DNA of 64,000 bases from Siphonodentalium dalli (taxonomy: Eukaryota; Mollusca; Scaphopoda; Gadilida; Siphonodentaliidae), in the NCBI GenBank assembly GCA_032622095.1, contig CP136069.1:40836194-40900193 (forward strand), in the 5' to 3' direction. Under the pieces are notes generated by a model. It did not search any database. It had not been told where the DNA came from and saw only the letters and a program-made list of their open reading frames with translations. Positions 58,326 to 64,000 of the stretch are shown piece by piece. Numbering within the stretch: position 1 is the first letter of the stretch; the number at the start of each line of letters is the position of its first letter. The position numbers and the translations under genes were made by a program.

Positions 58326-59670
58326 GTGCTGATGTGTTCACTTCGTAAGTCGATCACGGGTAACAGACAATATTTATGTGGATAAAGTATATTTTTACCA
58401 GTGGGCGGGACTACCGCTGTGGGTGTGGCCCCTGTGGAAAGCTCCATTAGTTAGAGATATGTGTTACAAGTATTCAATGTTGATACATTTGGCATGTATA
58501 CACTCTGAATAATAAATTGGACCTAGAATCCATGTAATATAGATTTAGCCCCGCCCCGTAATCGGTTTAGGATTCTGAATCCAGATTCTCCCACCAATTA
58601 ACGACCATGCGGTGCAGACACGATTTTAAGTGGTTTTCTTGTATTGCTGGTGCTTTTCGTTAAGCTGACATGATTGGCCATCCATTACAAAGTTCAATTT
58701 TCCTTGTTAAAAGTCTCACTTATTCAGTGTTAAATGCATATCATTTACAACATTTCATTTACGAAGTGTTGACATTATTTTCCAAATAAATGCCTGAAGA
58801 AACCAGGAAAGTTAATGATGGAATGGTAACCCTCAACTATGTTCACTTTTAATGCATAATTATTTTTTATTTGAGAGCTAATAATAAAGGACATTGTATT
58901 TTACTTTTCTCCTGTAAATAAACAGGAGCATTTAGATCATTTGAAAGCCAATGTGTATTTAAAGGTCAATGTCTAATGGAAATATATTTCTTTTCCAAAT
59001 TGGTTTTCATGAGATCCCAAAATATAGGATATCTGTGTGACCGCATCCTCAAATGTTAACATGAATTGGCTATTTATTGTAACCTTACACGACCGACAAG
59101 TATCCTCACACGGCTGCTAGGAAATGACGAATCTGGCATTTGGGTCGAATTAAATTCGGTTCGAAGTTTCTAAAATTGGGTCTAAAAATCCTAAATTGTG
59201 GACAATGGTTCCAGGGATGTCTCAAACGAAGTGGGTCGCATGCTGTATGGGTCGAACATTAAAAACGTTGCCGAAAATAAGGAATTACCAAATCCGTTTT
59301 GGGCAGAAAATTGTTCGCGAAATATTTTAATACTGGTTGTATTAGTTGTTGACAATCGACTATAATCAAGATGATTATTCACGTCGGTGTAGAAACACAG
59401 CGCAGACATTATTATATTTTTCAAAAATATTTATGTTCTTGAACACACACTGGTTTTTTCTCACATCGCCCGGATTAGCCAAACACCGCGAAAATGACAA
59501 CTTTAGAAAAAATAAGGTACTTTTTTCGTAACGGCATCGGTTTGCCCTACCCGCGTCATATAATAATAGCAATACAGCAGGACAACCAGAATCATAGCAT
59601 ATTACCACTTGACCAGGGGAGTGACTACGCATCACGTACGATCATACTAGTGTTAAGTGATGGGGTCTGT
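58326..59670. other. Intergenic DNA with a host-repeat fragment
   Basis: 58450-58520 matches the 37725-37790 host repeat (ACACTCTGAATAATAAATTGGAC). The rest is unrecognised. Confidence 0.5.
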
Positions 59671-59676
59671 ACACCC

Positions 59677-59809
59677 AGAAGCACGAGGTCAAACGGACGG
59701 TCTTGTAGATAAAGATGGATAACTCTAAAATCAAGTGTTTATTATTACCACTTGATTTTAGAGTTATCCATCTTCTTCCGCACCTTCGTCCATTTGACCA
59801 CGTGCTTCT
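59677..59809. repeat. Hairpin with a perfect 25-bp core
   Basis: AGATGGATAACTCTAAAATC..GTG pairs perfectly with its inverse across an 11-base loop (TTTATTATTAC). The outer arms pair with mismatches from AGAAGCACGAGGTCAAACGG. Confidence 0.9.
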
Positions 59810-59854
59810 GGTCCACAAACAATAGAAATAGCAAAATTCAAACATCGATATCTA

Positions 59855-59955
59855 ATCACTCTGAGCTTTGATGGATAGGTTCCTCGACTCGAATCAAATA
59901 TTTGTTACCCTCGAAGCAAAAGAAATAGTAATTTAGGAGCGTCTGATCGGATTGA
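59855..59955 (+). repeat. Dispersed repeat CTGAGCTTTGATGG, copy 2
   Basis: Matches 11500-11600 in the same orientation. Confidence 0.7.
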
Positions 59956-60039
59956 GTAGATTGCAGATGATTTAAAAAGAAATCTAAGTACTCACAGTAT
60001 AATGCCATATATGTGCTGATAAAAACAAAATCGATATAA

Positions 60040-60300
60040 ATTATATTTACTCAACAGCTATTATAATGTTTACATCAATTCATTCCCAAAATACTAGGTT
60101 GCACATCCCAGACAGGGACGTAGCTATGATGGAGTTGCGGGGTGTTTCATCACCCACCCCCTCCCCAACTTAGGTCAAACTTTTATATCGGCTGCCGGCT
60201 ACACGTCTTTCATGATTTGATGCTTCACCCTATCCAAGAGAGTGAGATTGCCACCAAGAGGGGGAGGGCGTGGGTTGCCTCCACACCCCCCTCGACCCTC
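60040..60300 (+). repeat. Dispersed repeat CAGGGACGTAGC, copy 3
   Basis: Matches 13001-13320: TTTACATCAATTCATTCCCA.., CCCAGACAGGGACGTAGC and CCCCAACTTAGGTCAAA in order. Confidence 0.8.
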
Positions 60301-60389
60301 CCCCGCTCCGAAAGGGCGGATTTGCCCTCTGTGCATGCGGTAAGTACATGTGTAGGGTCACTTATTTTGCGTTACATCATTACAATAAT

Positions 60390-60670
60390 ATAATAATATC
60401 CACCATAATTCTTATTTTAATCCGTTCTATACTAAATCATCATTGACGAGTATTTATCCCATAGGAAATGTTCAGATAACAAGTTCACTAAACTTTATTG
60501 AACTTATTACAACATTTCCCTCAATTAATCAATAAATAGCACCCCTATACATTTATTAATCTGTCGTCTGCTTTTATCACCGCAACATCTCTCCAAATGA
60601 ATAATAGATCAATCCAATGTATACTTTGCAACTGACTGGGAGAATCCATTTAGTATAGAAAGGTTTATTT
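60390..60670 (+). repeat. Tandem-duplicated segment, upstream copy
   Basis: Matches 61325-61590 (CTAAAT.ATCATTGACGAG.., AACTTATT.., ATCTGTCGTCTGCT..). The two copies bracket the chitin-binding exon. Confidence 0.75.
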
Positions 60671-61075
60671 GCGTGTCCGACCTTATATGTATCCTAGAAA
60701 TGACACTTTCCTGTCTCGTTACATAAGGGATTGGTCATTGGGGAATTATCGTCCCTATTTATACCATATAACCTGTAAATTTATATCTCCGTTCACATAT
60801 ATACCCGGTTTCTCAAATCAATAATTACATTACCATTCAAAATCAACCGCGCGAAATGAGTGTTGATGTTGGATGACTTACTGAGGCGAAATCATTTCCA
60901 TAATTATCAGAAAAAAGTATGTCATTTATGAAATGATCTCACGAACGCCTGGGGTGACCGTAAAGATATTCCCAGCAAATATCTCAAAAATTAATCGTCG
61001 CTCTGAGCAGGTAAATGTAGACAACAGTGTGCTGCACACGATATCATGTTAAGTAAGTCCTCTGATATAGGGGCC

Positions 61076-61313
61076 ATGGATACCACGAATTTGTCAGTGA
61101 TCCTCTTAACACTGGTCTCTTGTGTGTTTTCAGTGACGTCCGCGTTCGTTTGTGAGCACCCACATCAGATGTATAGACACCCAACGATATGCAACAAATT
61201 CATACAATGCGATTTCATGGTGGCTCATGTGCGTAACTGTGCACAGGACAATTTAGTCTTCAGTAATCAACTGTCGGTTTGTGTTTGGCGTAATGGACCT
61301 CACGATGACTGCT
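61076..61313 (+). CDS. Secreted chitin-binding (peritrophin-A/CBM14) protein, first coding exon
   Basis: The ATG at 61076 sits in an excellent context (GGGCCATGG); another in-frame ATG at 61046 has a weaker one. Residues 1-23 form a signal peptide (LSVILLTLVSC.. to TSA). The rest is one chitin-binding type-2 domain with six Cys at 26, 39, 45, 55, 69 and 79; the intervals of 12, 5, 9, 13 and 9 residues fit the peritrophin-A pattern. A GTAAGT donor follows at 61314 after one base of the next codon (phase 1). Further exons are not found in the remaining 2.7 kb, so the gene probably continues beyond the window or through a long intron. Such proteins bind chitin in cuticle, gut lining or shell matrix. 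Confidence 0.82.
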
Positions 61314-61324
61314 GTAAGTATGGT

Positions 61325-61590
61325 TTATATTCCTTTAACTCTTTCTTTACTAAATACTCATTGACGAGAAGTTACCCAAGGAAATGTTCTGTCGTTTGTT
61401 GAACTTATTTTCTAAGCATTGCCCACCAATGCATATGAATTATTATGCACTTGTATTATCTTTTCGTGCATCTATCGTCTGCTAATATTTTCTGAACATC
61501 CCCCAGATAAATAATAGACCATACCAATGCATATTTGTTTAACTGAATGGAAGAAACCATCTATAGTAAAGAAAGGGTTAAAGATGCCGA
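61325..61590 (+). repeat. Tandem-duplicated segment, downstream copy (in the intron)
   Basis: Matches 60390-60670; offset about 930 bp. It starts just inside the intron of the chitin-binding gene. Confidence 0.75.
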
Positions 61591-64000
61591 TCAGATTTGA
61601 CACCATAAGACTACCATTGTTACGTGTTATCCACCAATAACATTATATCGTGTCAATGAGCCAATGAAAGACATGGTATGGACTTGTTAGGGCGCGTGCA
61701 TAAGGCTTAACCAAAGCAGTCCAATATGGCCTCCAGGGATATCAAATTTTTAAATTGGTAGAAAAGTATCAACAATGTCACAAAATCTTATCATATGTAG
61801 TAAGTAACACTATACTGGTAGAAGATTTTTAAGGGGATGATAAAGTTTGGTCAAGATGGCCACCGCGGATTGCACCCTACCTCCAGATGATCAATAATTA
61901 CTCACCGGCCATAGAATGGATAAACTTCATATTTTTCACACATAATAATCAATAATAAACAAAGATCTTGTCATTAGTAAAGAAATTTTAGCTGTTAGAA
62001 TTTACTCGCGGTAGAGTGACAAAAATTCATGTCCCCAAACGGCGTTTCTCCAGTTCCAACGGTTAACTTTTTGCACAATATGAACAGTCAAAATGGTCCT
62101 ATAAGAATCTGGCTAGAGACAAGGAGACATCATTTTGAGGAAAAACAAGAACTTTCCCAAATACCCTGCCTGTGAAAATAGTACTGTCATCCTGAATAAT
62201 GGCAAAATGTCCTCCATTTGCATTGTTTACATTCTTAGGAACTATTTTCTTGGTATGGGAGACCATAATATCCTAACATTATTTTGCGATAGCGGATACA
62301 CATGCCATGGGGGCGGGGCGGCCATGATTACAAACAACCCCATCCGTCAATACTAGAATACGATTACGAATGGAAATCGATCAGTAGGCAATCGCGCATG
62401 GGATCAAGCTTTTGATTATGCCCATCAATATATATCGGTTATAAGCTATATGATTGTACCTGATAACCGACAATTTCTCGATTAATTTACATTCAAATGT
62501 TATTAAACGTATTTTTCTCCACAATATTTTTCTCCCAGTGCACCAAAATAGAATTGACCGGAAGTGAACTCGCACAAGGAGTCCGTCGTAAAATATGACA
62601 TATTTCGTCGGAATACGGTATTTTCCTATTCATAAATATGTTTTTATGTAGGCTATTTGATTTTAGAATAATACAATATTCTGAAACATGTAAGTTTTCT
62701 ATTTATGTGATTTGCGTAATAATACGACATCTTGTAATCTCGCTTTCGACTATAGACTGGTAATTCTAAAAATAAAATATCAACATTTCCATCTGTAAAC
62801 AGCACAAAACTTCATAAATCGTGGGTAATCAAGCAACTAAATTAATTCCAACAACTTAAATAAACTGAAAGCATCGATTTCATAAACTTGCCCGATTGCA
62901 GGATCGAATTGCTTTTCTGGTCGATTTTCATGTACCTGCCGCGAATTAAAAAATGACAACAACATCATGAACATGTGTTTACAATAGAAATATGGCGACT
63001 GGCTCCCAAGAAAAACTGACACATTTTAGCGGACGTTTTTCAAACGATACAGTGAACATTAATCTAAAGCATAGCTCCTTGGCTCTTAACCGTGTGTCAC
63101 TTATCATAATGGGCTGCCTAATTATACTGTTGAAGTTATAGTTTTTCACATTTGAATGCCAAAACAATGCCATAATATTTCAGATATACTCTGTTTCAAA
63201 GTCATTTTTCTGGTACAAAAAGCTTTTTGGCTCACATCTATTCGTGGCACCTCCTTTAACGATATATGCTCTATATATTATCTCTATGTTGTTATATCTA
63301 TTTCTGTCTGCTTTTATGTGAAAAATACCAATTTTGTCAGCCCGTTTCCAGACATTTTTTATGAAACAGACTTTGCCATCCCCTTAAAATATGTCGCACT
63401 CACTTACCGACCAAAATCTGACTTTGTGCGCACGTACAGACATAACAGTCAGATAATTTCCATGAGAGAAAGTATATTTTGATTCAGGAGAACTGTATGA
63501 GAAAGGTTTTGTTTAGAAATCCACATGTTATATTACAAAAAACGTATTTAATTTAAATTTTCTAAAGTGAGGGTATGAGTTCTGAACTTCTGACTCAACT
63601 TCAACAGAAAGTAAACAGCTATATTTGGTACTGACTGTAGTGTCTTGTTTATACAGTAGGCCAGGTTCACTCAACCACCCAAGCATAATGATTTAGCATG
63701 GCCAACCTGGTCCAAATCCCAATCAGGATTAATCAAGAGATTGTTCAATGAATGCCTACCAGCAGAAAGAAACTGAATAAAGTGATAGCCAAACAGCTGT
63801 GTGATACTGGTTGTGACATTTAACATTTCAAACACTTACTTCAAAAACATGAGAATAAAGACATGTTCAGTGGCATAATGCATGGGTTTCTCGACAAAAT
63901 ATTCTTCATAGAGATCTCCCTAATCGGTGTGTACTTTTATGTATGGAAATTGCTCAACCACAAGCCCTGTGTGTGTGCACAAAGTCGGATGTCAATTGGG
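61591..64000. other. AT-rich DNA, nothing recognised
   Basis: Probably intron or flank of the chitin-binding gene. CCAATATGGCC and CAAGATGGCCACC words occur near 61717 and 61853. The frame at 63156-63482 has no recognised homology or clear coding features. Confidence 0.45.

Noticed and set aside
59494-59712. ATG-started frame of 72 codons
   Set aside because: It runs into the arm of the 59677-59809 hairpin and has no recognisable domain.
63156-63482. 108-codon open frame
   Set aside because: Low-complexity aromatic-rich translation typical of AT-rich DNA; no domain or clear start context.

Overview
The window looks like gene-poor, repeat-rich, AT-rich nuclear DNA from a marine invertebrate animal. 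A lophotrochozoan such as a mollusc is my best guess. The reasons are spliced genes with long introns, a family 92 glycosyltransferase, a secreted chitin-binding (peritrophin-type) exon, Mutator-like transposase/YqaJ and SWIM-finger transposon genes of the kind common in molluscs, and 140-bp core-repeat elements with (ACAG)n tails. The taxon is an inference. No rRNA, tRNA or CRISPR array could be supported.

Only two apparently intact host genes are visible. One is a two-exon type II membrane glycosyltransferase of family GT92 on the minus strand (exon 1 at 12281-12702, exon 2 at 7728-8670, splice phases matching, 454 residues predicted). A decayed tandem copy of its second exon abuts its stop codon. 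The other is the first exon of a secreted chitin-binding protein at 61076-61313 (+). Most other long open frames are chance frames in repeats.

The rest is mainly mobile DNA, much of it nested. From left to right: a non-LTR retrotransposon reverse transcriptase (minus strand, broken) is split by a 2.27-kb terminal-inverted-repeat element (2299-4571) whose core is a head-to-head satellite. A perfect 5 x 49-bp minisatellite lies at 5544-5788. A TTAA-flanked MITE (8712-9185) and several hairpins lie in and around the GT92 intron. A ~140-bp core-repeat element lies at about 22.0-23.7 kb. A diverged inverted-repeat pair (about 23.94-29.5 kb) contains a 1.3-kb TIR element (27373-28670) carrying a decayed SWIM zinc-finger gene. 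A piggyBac-like MITE lies at 29893-30365. A complete 6.9-kb TTAA transposon (30744-37640, Kolobok-like) follows, with perfect 28-bp TIRs, a Mutator-like transposase, a YqaJ nuclease and a Tudor-like C-terminus. An uninterrupted paralogue of its insertion site lies immediately downstream.

Further right are a ~180-bp near-perfect hairpin (40841-41020), a ~60-bp tandem array, and a very large inverted repeat (44557-53584). The inverted repeat has two 2,994-bp arms of exactly equal length that matched wherever I compared them, around a 3,040-bp spacer that is a diverged third copy. After it come a 42-bp-period array rich in short palindromes (54943-55460), a TG microsatellite, and a dispersed repeat family carrying RFX X-box-like and TCAAGGTCA motifs.

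The strongest candidate for an unusual system is the pair of transposons at 27-37 kb. One links a DDE-type transposase to a YqaJ/PD-(D/E)XK nuclease. The other carries a SWIM-finger gene, a family I recall as often being joined to YqaJ. Both coding regions are broken here, so this locus records the architecture rather than an active system.
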